A stretch of 24,300 bases of DNA. Source: CAKSQF01 sp964582375. Its GTDB lineage: Bacteria; Bacillota; Clostridia; Oscillospirales; CAG-272. This document shows positions 1 to 6,998 of this stretch, piece after piece. Each line of letters starts with the position of its first letter. The first letter of the stretch is position 1. Both the position numbers and the translations under genes were made by a program. The notes under the pieces were generated by a model, which was not told the origin of the DNA, made no database searches, and worked only from the letters and a program-made list of their open reading frames with translations. The stretch lies in assembly GCA_964582375.1 (NCBI GenBank), contig CAZORL010000022.1, forward strand, positions 1 to 24,300. Direction: 5' to 3'.

Positions 1-120
1 GACAAGCCCGTTGATGACAAGCCCGTAGCACCGAAGACCGGTGAGGCTACATCCATCGTAGCTCTCGTATCCGTTCTTTCGCTCGCAGGCGTAGTTATCG
101 CTTCCAAGAAGAGAGCATAA
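1..120 (+). CDS. C-terminal end of a sortase-anchored surface protein (partial)
   Basis: Frame 1 is open from the first base and ends with TAA at 118-120, giving the last 39 residues of a protein that starts outside the window. A short Pro/Asp/Lys spacer (DKPV repeated, with an extra Asp) leads to APKTGE, then a hydrophobic stretch (about IVALVSVLSLAGVVIA) and a basic tail (SKKRA). This is the three-part layout of a cell-wall sorting signal, in the PKTG(E/D) form common in Clostridia rather than strict LPXTG. A class-A or related sortase would cleave between Thr and Gly and link the protein to peptidoglycan. The extracellular function cannot be told from this fragment. A terminator follows 13 bases after the stop, so this is the last gene of its transcript. 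Confidence 0.85.
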   Translation, partial: DKPVDDKPVAPKTGEATSIVALVSVLSLAGVVIASKKRA

Positions 121-133
121 TTATTACATTATC

Positions 134-168
134 AAAAAGATCCTCACCTTTCGGTGAGGATCTTTTTT
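134..168 (+). terminator. Intrinsic terminator of the surface-protein gene
   Basis: GATCCTCACC pairs with GGTGAGGATC around a TTTC loop, extended by A:T pairs and followed by TTTTTT. It is a strong hairpin plus T-tract, directly after the stop at 120. Confidence 0.93.
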
Positions 169-293
169 GAAGCAAGAAGGAAAAGGTAAGGGGCAAGATG
201 TGCGAACCATCAAAAAGACAATTTGCAAAAAATCGATTTGATCATCGTTTTAGCACAATGATCTTTATTCATTAAAAAATTAACAAAAAGCTC

Positions 294-322
294 TTGACAT
301 TTCGTGAGATATGTGCTATCAT
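294..322 (+). promoter_or_regulatory. Sigma-A promoter for the 44-residue peptide gene
   Basis: A consensus TTGACA (294-299) and TATCAT (317-322) are separated by exactly 17 bp, with TG two bases before the -10 (TGC, extended -10). The TTG of the -35 box is also in frame with the peptide gene, so an ORF finder may wrongly start the gene here. A 6-bp inverted repeat (GATCAT/ATGATC) lies about 30 bp upstream and could be an operator, but it is weak. The rest of 169-293 shows nothing I can name. Confidence 0.85.
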
Positions 323-350
323 ATGTCCATCAAATCAAGAGGGAACTAAA

Positions 351-485
351 ATGAACGAAAATAACAAAAAAAGGGCAGCATACGAGGTGCCGATCGCCGA
401 TGTTATGATCGACGAAACGCTTGCAGGCGAGATACTTCTGTACATATCGGACTCAACAGGCAATGCGACGACGATCGATTGGTAA
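351..485 (+). CDS. 44-residue peptide of unknown function
   Basis: ATG at 351 is preceded by AGAGGG (338-343) at good spacing, and the promoter at 294-322 places transcription start between the promoter and this ATG. The peptide begins with a Lys/Asn-rich segment (MNENNKKR), continues with AYEVPIADVMIDE and a short hydrophobic patch (AGEILLYI), and ends in a Ser/Thr/Gly/Asp-rich tail closing with Asp-Trp. It has no signal peptide and no cysteine. The pattern (basic N-terminus, Y-x-x-P-x-x-x-V core, acidic/Ser-rich tail) is like short unassigned peptides I associate with Ruminococcaceae; that is an impression, not a search result. It is monocistronic, with its own promoter and terminator. A leader peptide, a small regulatory or secreted peptide, or a modified-peptide precursor are all possible. 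No maturation gene is adjacent. Confidence 0.6.
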   Translation: MNENNKKRAAYEVPIADVMIDETLAGEILLYISDSTGNATTIDW

Positions 486-510
486 ATTCACATAAAAGCG
501 AATAAATTCA

Positions 511-556
511 CCCCTTTTTGCGGACAATATCCGAAAGAAGGGGTAATTTTATTTTC
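511..556 (+). terminator. Intrinsic terminator after the small peptide gene
   Basis: CCCCTT...GCGG (511-523) pairs imperfectly with CCGAAAGAAGGGG (531-543), followed by TAATTTTATTTT. It separates the peptide gene from the next gene, whose ribosome binding site begins only 12 bases later. Confidence 0.75.
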
Positions 557-584
557 CTCTCAAGGGCAAGGAGATGATAAGCTT

Positions 585-1013
585 ATGAACGAGATCGAAC
601 TCACAAATTCCATCAGAAAAAATGTCGAGATGGGCATTGACGGCATAAAAATGGTGCGTCAATATGTCAAAAAGGATGATCTTGCGTCCGAACTGGCAGA
701 TCAGATACGCGAGTATCAAGACATTCATCAAAAGGCAGGCAAAATGCTTGAGGGCTACGGCGGCAAGGCAAAGGATGTCCCGACGCTGACAAAGCTGTCG
801 GCTGAGGCGATGAGTGTTATAAAGAATCTCAGCGACACATCGGACGAAAAGATCGCAGAGGATATGGTCAGATCGACAACGACCGGCTACGCAAAGCTTA
901 CGCGTGAGCTTGGACAATACCAAGGCTCGGACGATGCCCTGCGTGCATTCACCGAAATGGTCATCGCAACCGAGGAGCAAAACTGCGAGAAGATGAAAAA
1001 GTTCCTAAAATAG
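585..1013 (+). CDS. 142-residue alpha-helical protein, unknown function
   Basis: The ATG at 585 follows AAGGAG (568-573). The nearer ATG at 574 opens a reading frame that stops after four codons, so 585 is the start. The protein is almost entirely amphipathic helix (about residues 1-28, 32-57, 66-86 and 90-140) with a Gly break near residue 58 (EGYGGK). That suggests a four-helix bundle of the general ferritin-like/DUF2383 shape. The Glu/His pattern (EYQDIH near residue 45 and a C-terminal EE) does not form a clear ExxH di-iron motif. There is no signal peptide or membrane segment, so it should be cytoplasmic. It has no partner on its strand and ends at a bidirectional terminator. I do not recognise a specific family. 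Confidence 0.8.
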   Translation: MNEIELTNSIRKNVEMGIDGIKMVRQYVKKDDLASELADQIREYQDIHQKAGKMLEGYGGKAKDVPTLTKLSAEAMSVIKNLSDTSDEKIAEDMVRSTTTGYAKLTRELGQYQGSDDALRAFTEMVIATEEQNCEKMKKFLK

Positions 1014-1095
1014 CCGATTCGTGCGGTATTCTCCTGCATTTGGGCAAATCGAGCGAGAATGGTCGAAAAATGCTTTTTTCGACCAAAAGCAGCAA

Positions 1096-1131
1096 AAAAC
1101 ATCCCCGATGCGATAGCATCGGGGATGTTTT
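1096..1131. terminator. Bidirectional intrinsic terminator
   Basis: A perfect stem ACATCCCCGATGC/GCATCGGGGATGT with a GATA loop is flanked by A-run and T-run on its two sides. It serves the plus-strand gene ending at 1013 and the minus-strand glycosidase gene ending at 1138. Confidence 0.93.
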
Positions 1132-1137
1132 ATACCC

Positions 1138-3612
1138 TTAATCAACAGGGGTTGCCTTAATTGCCGAAACTTCAAACTTGGTATTCGATCCCGAGAAGCC
1201 GAAAGCACCCTGAAGATGCGGCTCGGGGTCGGTGCAATCGATCACGAGTTCGTCGTTTACATAGACGAGTATCCGTCCGCCGTTGACCGTTATCTTGAAA
1301 TTATAATCGGTCTTGGTATTGATCTTATAAGATGCCTCGGCGATATCGGTCGCGCCGTAGTTGATCTTGCAAAGTCTGAGTTTATTTCTCGCGATGACGA
1401 GATAATATCCCTGATAGAAAACATATCCGCCTGCGGGACTGTCATTCGCACCACCGATTGCGGGATTGGTCACGCGGAAGAGAATGCCGCCGTTGATCTT
1501 GGTCGTTGTGAACTTAAGGGTGGTCTCGATGGTGTAATTATTCCAATCGTAAGAGCCGTAAAGGAGTTTACCTGCGGTATCGATAGAGTTGTGGGTTATC
1601 GTGTCCTTATCTATAGTCCAGCCGTCGCTGTCTTTGTAGAGAACCTTGAGAGCCTTAAAGCCGTTCTTATCGCCGACATTGAGATAGGTCTCGCGAGAGG
1701 AATCGATATCGTAGCTCAAAATATTGGTCTCGCCCGAGGAAACTCGGACTGTTATGATACCGTAGCAGGTATTCAGCTCGACATCGTTCAAAATCGCTGT
1801 TGCGATATTGCCGCCGGATGCGGGGAGCATGACAGAGCCGAGGTAGGTCTTATTCTGATAAAGATCGACTCTTGCGTCGCTGTCCGAATAATACTTGACC
1901 GCAAAATCGTATGTGCCCTTTGCCATGACATTGACACGATAGTTAAAGTAGCTGTCGCCCTTTGCAACGATCGCTTTTGCGCCGAACTTTTCGTCAAAGG
2001 TAAGTCCGTCCTCAACGCAGGTCAGAGCGTAGAAGTCGGTGTTTGTGGGTTTATAATAATCCTTAACAGAGGACTGATTTGCGTAGGGGTTGATCGCACT
2101 AAAGCCGATCTTTGCCTCTCCGCCCTCAGCGATCGCGCCGAAGCTGCCGCTCGAAAGTTCGGACTCGATCGTGCCGAGCTGAATGTTATTGACCGAGAAT
2201 GTGTAATTCTTGCCGTCACGGACGACCATGATCTTCTGAAGGCAATCAAAGCGTACATCCTCATCAAAGCTCTTTGTGAGCGGGAATCTCTGTTCGGTCT
2301 TATTGCCGCCGACAACGAATCTGACGACAAGCTCCTGTGCCGCAGGGTCAAAGAGAGCCGCACCGTAGTTATTATCATCGGTATAGCCAAAGAGTGCACC
2401 CGCCATGCCGCCGTTTATCGAGAGAACATTAAGCTCGGCGGTATACTTGTCGGCAAAGGTATCCTTTGAAAGGAAGCGTCCGCCGGACGAGAGCACCATG
2501 CAATCATCGCCGAGTGCGGCTGCGTCATTTAAGTTCCACGAGGAGAGGTTGGTGGATGTAAAATACGAATAGACCTGAGGCATTGACAGTGTCTCCTGCG
2601 GCTTTATCGTAGGTGCCATAACATTCATCTGCTGTCCGTTGAAACAGATCCTGTCGATATGGGTCTCACGGGGTCCGCCCGTATCGGGCATGGAGTGATA
2701 TACAAGATAGTAGGTGTCGAGATCGGGACCGAGGACGATCGAGTTATGTCCGATACCCTTTGCGGCGGTCGTCGTATCAACGAGCAGGGGATTACTGCTT
2801 GCTGCGGTAAATTTCTTGGGATTTGTGGTGGATGTCGCATAATTGATACGGTATCCGGGGGAGAGGAAGTGGTTGCCGCTATAGGTCATGAAATAGACGC
2901 CGTTATACTTGACAACACCCGGACCTTCTGTCCAGCCGTCCATCGAAGGAGCGGAGACTCTCGTCGCAGACTTTATCTCGGAGGGGGATGTCATTTCGTG
3001 GATCATAATGCCCTCGGTTGAGGCACGATAGAAATACCACTTGCCGTCATCATCGATAAATACCGTACCGTCGATCGACTTACCGATATTACCTGTTATC
3101 GGTTCGAACGGGCCTGTCGGGCTGTCACTGCGCAGAACATAGTGTCCATCGCCGTCGGGAGAGGTATACATATAGAAATATCCGTTGTAATAGTAGACCT
3201 CTGGAGCGTAGGGCGTGCCCTCGATATTGGCAACTCTGCCGACGCGCTTCCATTTGACAAGGTTCGACGATGTCCAGCAATCGACGCCTGAACTCGTATA
3301 ATAGAGGTAGTATGTGCCGTTATAGCGCATGACAAAGGGGTCACCTGTATCGAGATTGCTTGTTACGGGGTTTTTGAACTCTTTTTCGGGATCGTAATTT
3401 TCAGATAGCAGTTTGGACTCATCGACGCTTGAGGGAGGGTCAAGCTTTATGTTATTTGACGGGGTGGTGGGGTCGGGCGTGGTAGGCGTCACGTTGGGAG
3501 CGGTTGTTGTGTCGGGAGCAGACGTTGTTGTTATAGTGCCGTTGCCGCCGTCGCAGGCAGCAAAGGTTAGCATCATCGCCACCGCAAGGATCGCTGAAGT
3601 AATCTTTTTCAC
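1138..3612 (-). CDS. GH43-family glycosidase lipoprotein with C-terminal carbohydrate-binding-like domains
   Basis: 824 residues, starting at GTG (3612) behind GGAG. Residues 1-20 are a lipoprotein signal peptide ending in a lipobox (FAAC, Cys20), followed by a Thr/Pro-rich linker to about residue 60. A five-bladed beta-propeller GH43 domain follows (about 80-345). Its expected carboxylates are Asp91 in GDPFVMRYNG (base), Asp181 in SIDGTVFID (pKa modulator) and Glu229 in WTEGPGVVKYNG (acid), plus GHNS near 288. Next come a lectin-like sandwich (about 347-510), a CBM-like beta domain (about 530-645) and a second lectin-like domain to the C-terminus. GH43 enzymes remove arabinose, xylose or galactose units from plant polysaccharides; the exact substrate cannot be read here. 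The gene lies 86 bp downstream of lacZ and probably shares its transcript. The gene at 6999 is a paralogue of identical architecture. Confidence 0.9.
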   Translation of the reverse strand: MKKITSAILAVAMMLTFAACDGGNGTITTTSAPDTTTAPNVTPTTPDPTTPSNNIKLDPPSSVDESKLLSENYDPEKEFKNPVTSNLDTGDPFVMRYNGTYYLYYTSSGVDCWTSSNLVKWKRVGRVANIEGTPYAPEVYYYNGYFYMYTSPDGDGHYVLRSDSPTGPFEPITGNIGKSIDGTVFIDDDGKWYFYRASTEGIMIHEMTSPSEIKSATRVSAPSMDGWTEGPGVVKYNGVYFMTYSGNHFLSPGYRINYATSTTNPKKFTAASSNPLLVDTTTAAKGIGHNSIVLGPDLDTYYLVYHSMPDTGGPRETHIDRICFNGQQMNVMAPTIKPQETLSMPQVYSYFTSTNLSSWNLNDAAALGDDCMVLSSGGRFLSKDTFADKYTAELNVLSINGGMAGALFGYTDDNNYGAALFDPAAQELVVRFVVGGNKTEQRFPLTKSFDEDVRFDCLQKIMVVRDGKNYTFSVNNIQLGTIESELSSGSFGAIAEGGEAKIGFSAINPYANQSSVKDYYKPTNTDFYALTCVEDGLTFDEKFGAKAIVAKGDSYFNYRVNVMAKGTYDFAVKYYSDSDARVDLYQNKTYLGSVMLPASGGNIATAILNDVELNTCYGIITVRVSSGETNILSYDIDSSRETYLNVGDKNGFKALKVLYKDSDGWTIDKDTITHNSIDTAGKLLYGSYDWNNYTIETTLKFTTTKINGGILFRVTNPAIGGANDSPAGGYVFYQGYYLVIARNKLRLCKINYGATDIAEASYKINTKTDYNFKITVNGGRILVYVNDELVIDCTDPEPHLQGAFGFSGSNTKFEVSAIKATPVD

Positions 3613-3659
3613 TTGGTTTCTCCTTTTTTATAGGTTTTTGTTTTCGCATTTGTCTGTCC

Positions 3660-3686
3660 CCGCCGCCCGTTAACCGCAGGCGGCGG
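3660..3686 (-). other. GC-rich intercistronic hairpin between lacZ and the GH43 gene
   Basis: CCGCCGCC (3660-3667) pairs perfectly with GGCGGCGG (3679-3686) across an 11-base loop, in the 86-bp gap downstream of lacZ. There is no T-tract on the minus strand after it, so it is more likely a processing or mRNA-stability element, or a partial attenuator, than a full terminator. Confidence 0.5.
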
Positions 3687-3698
3687 AATAGCTTTGGA

Positions 3699-6600
3699 TC
3701 ATCTCGAAAGCTCGTCAAACGGGCAGACATCGCCGATCTTTGACGGCATGAGTCTGAACGAGAAATCGATCTCACGCTCGGAAAGTGCGTATTTGGGATC
3801 AAGCCTCGGGCCGCAGGAATTTGTTCCTATGCCGTTTTGTGCGTAATCGATATTGACAACGGTGTCATGAAGAGGGGTAAGCTCGAAATCGTGCGCAGTA
3901 TCGGTCAGCATATGCGGTGTGAAGTGCGAGCAGTTGAAGCTGAATTTATCGCCGAGTGCGAGCAGTCCGCATCCCGAAATGTCAGCCAGATTTACAAATC
4001 TGCAATCGGCGTGCGCCATATTCTCCTGTGGGCGGATATAGTGCTCGAAGTGATCGGTGACTGTCGTCTGATACAGTCCGAGTCTTGCCGCTCTGCGCTT
4101 ATCTTTATAAGATTCGGTCGGACCGAGTCCAAAGTAGGCAAGCCTCTCAAGATCGCCGTCGGTCGTGAACTGCCAGCCGAATCTCGGAAGAGGCGGCATT
4201 TTGTCGCGAAGGGATGCATGACAGGAAATATTAATTCCGTGTCCCTTTTCGAGCGTATATGTGACATCGACGCTCGCGATCGGCTCTCTGCCTGCGGTCG
4301 CGAGCCGCAGGGTCGTCTCGATAACGGCGTGCGTGTCGTCGGACTTAACAAGGCGAACTCCTCTGCAGTCTGTGTACGCATGATCAAAGCGTTGCCATGC
4401 CCAATCCTTTCTGATGTACATATCGTTATCGGTGGGAGCACGCCAGATCGCAAGATCGATCTGCGAGGTCAAAAGCTCTCTGTCGAGCACCGAGATCGAG
4501 CTTACAAGACCGGTAGTCTTATCGACGGCATATGTATTGTCGCCGTCAACGATCAGATATTCCTCCTCGCCGTCAACAAGTTCGAAAAGCGATGCTTTCG
4601 GCTCGACTGTGGGTGCATCAAGAGTCTCGGAGAGAATGATCTGCTCAAATCCGACCTCATAGCCGACATCCGACCATGCGTGTGCCTTGACCGAGCGGAA
4701 GGAGAGATCGAGTGTTGCGATGCCGCAAAGATCGGCAAAAAGCTCGGGGGAAAGTTTCACGAGAGCAAGTCTTCCGGGGGCGGTCTTCGGGAATGCCATG
4801 CTTCCCTGCTCTGCCGTCTTGCCGTTTACCTTGATCTGCCATATAAGGCGCAGATCGGACAGATCGGTGAAGGTTCGCATATTGCGAAGCTTGATAATGC
4901 CCTTTTGGCGGTCAAATTCGACCAGTCTGACCGGGCGAAGCACCTGCTTATATTCAAGCAGTGAGGTATGCACGCGGCGGTCGGGATATACCATGCCGTC
5001 AACGCAGAAATTGCCGCTGTGAGGATCTTCGCCGAAGTCGCCGCCGTAGAGATATTTTGCCTTGTCACGATCGCCGACATCGACCGAATGATCGGTGAAC
5101 TCCCAAATACAGCCGCCGAAAAATTTATCGTAGCCGTAAACGAGATTCCAATAATCCTCGAGATCGCCGCAGCTGTTGCCCATCGCGTGCGAATACTCGC
5201 AAAGGAAAAGCGGCTTTTTGATGTTCTTATTGTCGAGATAATATTCCTTTATCTCAGCGGGCGAGGGGTACATCCTGCTCTCTACATCGGTCGCAGGCGA
5301 TCCCGTGCTCTTTTTATCCTTTGAAAGGTGGTTGTCAAAATAATTTCTCGATGCATCCTCGCAGTGAACGATAACCCCCGGGATCAACTCGTGGAGGCGA
5401 TCGTACATTGCCTGCTGATTTCTTCCGTAGCCGTTTTCATTACCGAGCGACCACATAAGCACCGAGGCGTGATTTTTGTCCCTGGCGACCATACGGAAAA
5501 GCCTGTCCATGAACGCACCCTCCCATTCGGGATCGTCGGTAAACAGATTCCATCTGCCGATCTCGGTGTTGCCGTGGCTTTCGATATCTGCCTCGTCGCA
5601 AACGTAAAATCCGAGTCTGTCGCAAAGCTCCAAGAAGCGCGGGTCGTTCGGATAGTGACTCGTGCGCACCATATTGATGTTATGCGCCTTCATTATGTAA
5701 AGATCGCGAAGCATATGCTCGTAAGGGGTCGCATAGCCGAGTATCGGATGGCTGTCATGGCGGTTCATGCCGCGTCCCTTGACCTTTTTGCCGTTAACAA
5801 GGATGACGCCGTCCTTTATCTCGAAGCGACGCATACCGATCTCGGTGCGGATATGCTCGCCGCCCATTGTCAGGTAAAGCTCGTAGAGATAGGGCGTCTC
5901 GTCGTTCCAAAGCATGGGGGACGGGACTGTTATCTCGACCTTTGCGGCAGTGTCGCAGTCAAGGCTGCCCGTGGCGACATTTTTGCCATTCGGATCGACA
6001 AGACGATAGCCGACATTGCCGAGAGCGTTTGTCGAGACCGAAAGTGAGAAAGATCCGCTCAAAAAATCATCCGAAAGCAGAGGTGTCACGGTAAAGTCTG
6101 TTATATGTGTCTTGTCTCTGAAAAGAAGATAGACCTCGCGGAAGATGCCCGAGAGTCTGATCTTGTCCTGATCCTCGAGATATGTACCGTCGCACCACTT
6201 CATCACGATGACCTTGATATCATTCTCGCCGACTGTGAGATATTCTGTCAGATCGATCTCGGATGTCATGTGACTGACCTGGCTGTAGGCAACAAATTCG
6301 TTATTGACAAACAGGTAGAAACAAGAATCGACGCCCTCGAATACGATCTTGACATCTCTGTCCGACAGCTCGTCCTCGGTCAGAGTGACGCAGCGTCTGT
6401 AAAGTCCGCATGGATTTTCGGAGGGAACATGCGGAGGGTCGATCGCTATCGGATAGACATGATTTGTGTACTGCGGAACATCGTACCCCGCATCGGTGAC
6501 AGTCTGCCAGCTCCTCGGAACGGTTATGCTGTCCCAAGGCAGACACTCGATCTCATCACCGTCGATATCACCGATCAGGCGATAGCTTTCGTAAAATCTG

Positions 6601-6761
6601 AAATCCCAATCTCCGCAAAGCGAGCGAAAACGTGCGGACGAGGCACGCATACCGCTCTTTGCCGCTCTGTCGCTCTCGAAGGGAACAAAGTACGCTCTCG
6701 GCTTGTCGCATCCGACGTGCAGATGCTCAAGGCTTTCGTGAAAACAAAAATCGTATGCCAT
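3699..6761 (-). CDS. lacZ: Beta-galactosidase, GH2 family (LacZ type)
   Basis: 1020 residues, the usual length of LacZ-type GH2 enzymes, with ATG at 6761 and AGGAG upstream. It hydrolyses terminal beta-galactosides such as lactose or galacto-oligosaccharides. Domain order fits LacZ: sugar-binding jelly roll (about 45-215), immunoglobulin-like domain (about 220-315), TIM barrel (about 318-615), a second Ig-like domain and a C-terminal small-chain domain (about 735-1015). The catalytic acid/base is Glu442 in WSLGNENGYG and the nucleophile is Glu522 in LCEYSHAMGN. VRTSHYPNDPRF (about 365) and CDEADIESHG (about 388) are further LacZ signatures. There is no signal peptide, so it acts in the cytoplasm on imported sugars. 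A clear promoter lies 100 bp upstream and the GH43 lipoprotein gene follows on the same strand, suggesting shared induction. No sugar transporter is visible in the window. Confidence 0.95.
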   Translation of the reverse strand: MAYDFCFHESLEHLHVGCDKPRAYFVPFESDRAAKSGMRASSARFRSLCGDWDFRFYESYRLIGDIDGDEIECLPWDSITVPRSWQTVTDAGYDVPQYTNHVYPIAIDPPHVPSENPCGLYRRCVTLTEDELSDRDVKIVFEGVDSCFYLFVNNEFVAYSQVSHMTSEIDLTEYLTVGENDIKVIVMKWCDGTYLEDQDKIRLSGIFREVYLLFRDKTHITDFTVTPLLSDDFLSGSFSLSVSTNALGNVGYRLVDPNGKNVATGSLDCDTAAKVEITVPSPMLWNDETPYLYELYLTMGGEHIRTEIGMRRFEIKDGVILVNGKKVKGRGMNRHDSHPILGYATPYEHMLRDLYIMKAHNINMVRTSHYPNDPRFLELCDRLGFYVCDEADIESHGNTEIGRWNLFTDDPEWEGAFMDRLFRMVARDKNHASVLMWSLGNENGYGRNQQAMYDRLHELIPGVIVHCEDASRNYFDNHLSKDKKSTGSPATDVESRMYPSPAEIKEYYLDNKNIKKPLFLCEYSHAMGNSCGDLEDYWNLVYGYDKFFGGCIWEFTDHSVDVGDRDKAKYLYGGDFGEDPHSGNFCVDGMVYPDRRVHTSLLEYKQVLRPVRLVEFDRQKGIIKLRNMRTFTDLSDLRLIWQIKVNGKTAEQGSMAFPKTAPGRLALVKLSPELFADLCGIATLDLSFRSVKAHAWSDVGYEVGFEQIILSETLDAPTVEPKASLFELVDGEEEYLIVDGDNTYAVDKTTGLVSSISVLDRELLTSQIDLAIWRAPTDNDMYIRKDWAWQRFDHAYTDCRGVRLVKSDDTHAVIETTLRLATAGREPIASVDVTYTLEKGHGINISCHASLRDKMPPLPRFGWQFTTDGDLERLAYFGLGPTESYKDKRRAARLGLYQTTVTDHFEHYIRPQENMAHADCRFVNLADISGCGLLALGDKFSFNCSHFTPHMLTDTAHDFELTPLHDTVVNIDYAQNGIGTNSCGPRLDPKYALSEREIDFSFRLMPSKIGDVCPFDELSR

Positions 6762-6861
6762 ATGTTTTCTCCTGTTTTTACCTTTGTTATTTATTTGTTT
6801 TTATTTTTTATTCTTCTGTCCTGTTTCGACACCATCGTCGTCACGCAATATACCAACATGG

Positions 6862-6890
6862 ATTTTACCATAAATAAATGCTTTTGTCAA
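6862..6890 (-). promoter_or_regulatory. Promoter for lacZ (and probably the GH43 gene downstream)
   Basis: On the minus strand, TTGACA (6890-6885) and TAAAAT (6867-6862) are separated by 17 bp, with TGG just before the -10. This gives a leader of about 95 bases before the lacZ ATG at 6761. The leader contains AT-rich DNA and no obvious riboswitch. Confidence 0.85.
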
Positions 6891-6932
6891 GCCTTTTTGT
6901 GTAAATACCTACAATTAAAAGAAATTTTAACA

Positions 6933-6975
6933 TTGCAAGGACCGCACACGAAAATTTCGTGTGCGGTCCTTGCAA
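6933..6975 (-). terminator. Perfect 21-bp inverted repeat, likely terminator of the upstream GH43 gene
   Basis: Two 21-base arms (6933-6953 and 6955-6975) are perfect reverse complements around a single central base. The core is GGACCGCACACG and its complement. It begins 24 bases after the stop of the minus-strand gene at 6999 and is followed on that strand by a broken T-rich stretch (TGTTAAAATTTCTTTT). The T-tract is not ideal, but the position and stability fit a terminator. Confidence 0.72.
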
Positions 6976-6998
6976 AAATATCGATCTTTGAAGTCTGA

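Noticed and set aside
294..350. Upstream extension of the 44-residue peptide from TTG 294
   Set aside because: The TTG is the -35 box of the promoter, so it cannot be on the transcript that starts near 329. ATG 351 has the binding site.
1216..2469. Long plus-strand ORF (417 codons) antisense to the first GH43 gene
   Set aside because: It mirrors the codon pattern of the minus-strand gene, has no ribosome binding site, and its product shows no domain or helix/strand logic. Similar antisense ORFs over lacZ (3837-4964, 5328-6047) and the other GH43 were rejected likewise.
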